Assembly (NCBI RefSeq): GCF_023700005.1
Contig: NZ_JAMLJK010000001.1
Location: 2,029,096 to 2,093,095 of the forward strand
Origin: Larsenimonas rhizosphaerae
GTDB taxonomy: Bacteria > Pseudomonadota > Gammaproteobacteria > Pseudomonadales > Halomonadaceae
DNA: 64,000 nucleotides
Direction: 5' to 3'
Shown: positions 63,972 through 64,000 of the stretch, in pieces
Position numbering within the stretch: the first letter of the stretch is position 1
Layout: every line of letters begins with the position of its first letter
Notes under the pieces: generated by a model
Seen by the model: only the letters and a program-made list of their open reading frames with translations
Told to the model about the DNA's origin: nothing
The model's database searches: none
Program-made: the position numbers and the translations under genes

Positions 63972-64000
63972 CGCCCCGGTAAAGGCTGTCAATGATAATT

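Overview
The window is a chromosomal stretch of a gammaproteobacterium, most likely a member of the Halomonadaceae (Halomonas/Kushneria type). This is inferred from gene order shared with Escherichia and Pseudomonas (yraL-lpoA-yraN-diaA-dolP, mlaFEDCB-ibaG-murA, kdsDC-lptCAB-rpoN-hpf-ptsN-rapZ-npr, mreBCD-maf-rng-yhdP-tldD), from moderately high GC content, and from a carotenoid operon next to gatCAB. No alignment could be run, so the family call is an inference. I see no tRNA, rRNA operon, insertion sequence, prophage or CRISPR array. Coding density is high.

Layout. 1-4467 (minus): start of the division and cell-wall cluster, rsmH-ftsL-ftsI-murE, with murE cut by the window edge. The RNase P RNA gene lies directly upstream where mraZ is usually found. 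4942-9301: rsmI divergent from lpoA-yraN-diaA-dolP. 9393-12849 (minus): sspA-sspB, rplM-rpsI and zapE. 13020-15613: zapG, a Nif3-family gene and a DegS-type protease. 15681-22445 (minus): the lipid-transport operon mlaFEDCB, then ibaG-murA-hisG-hisD. 22615-23991 (minus): an accessory pair, an MscS channel gene and a circularly permuted YpsA/SLOG gene, followed by about 490 bp without a convincing gene. 24485-32963 (plus): LPS assembly (kdsD, kdsC, lptCAB), then rpoN, hpf, the nitrogen-PTS genes ptsN and npr with rapZ, and mgtE. 33034-44899: TldD/PmbA protease genes, darP, and mreBCD-maf-rng-yhdP-tldD. 45094-48388: gatCAB. 48490-52914: crtE-crtI-crtB-crtY. 53045-56015: a DctPQM TRAP transporter. 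56081-63897 (minus): a polyamine operon, puuB-potGHI-potF-puuA-potF2.

How the genes work together. Most of the window builds and guards the envelope: septal peptidoglycan (FtsL, FtsI, MurE, MurA, LpoA, ZapE, ZapG), cell shape (MreBCD), LPS (KdsD, KdsC, LptCAB), outer-membrane lipid asymmetry (MlaFEDCB, YhdP, DolP) and envelope stress sensing (DegS). The crt operon encodes the four steps from farnesyl diphosphate to beta-carotene, with each gene overlapping the next by ATGA. The last block imports putrescine-type polyamines and starts the gamma-glutamyl route of their breakdown.

Main points for a second look: a sigma-54-like promoter directly before rpoN; the mscS/SLOG pair inserted at a normally conserved junction; a CrtE with a DDxxD rather than DDxxxxD first motif; an mreC reading frame whose homologous start position is ATC; a 27-bp perfect hairpin between mgtE and pmbA, one of several hairpins without a U-tract at gene ends; and loss of mraZ and hisC from otherwise conserved clusters.
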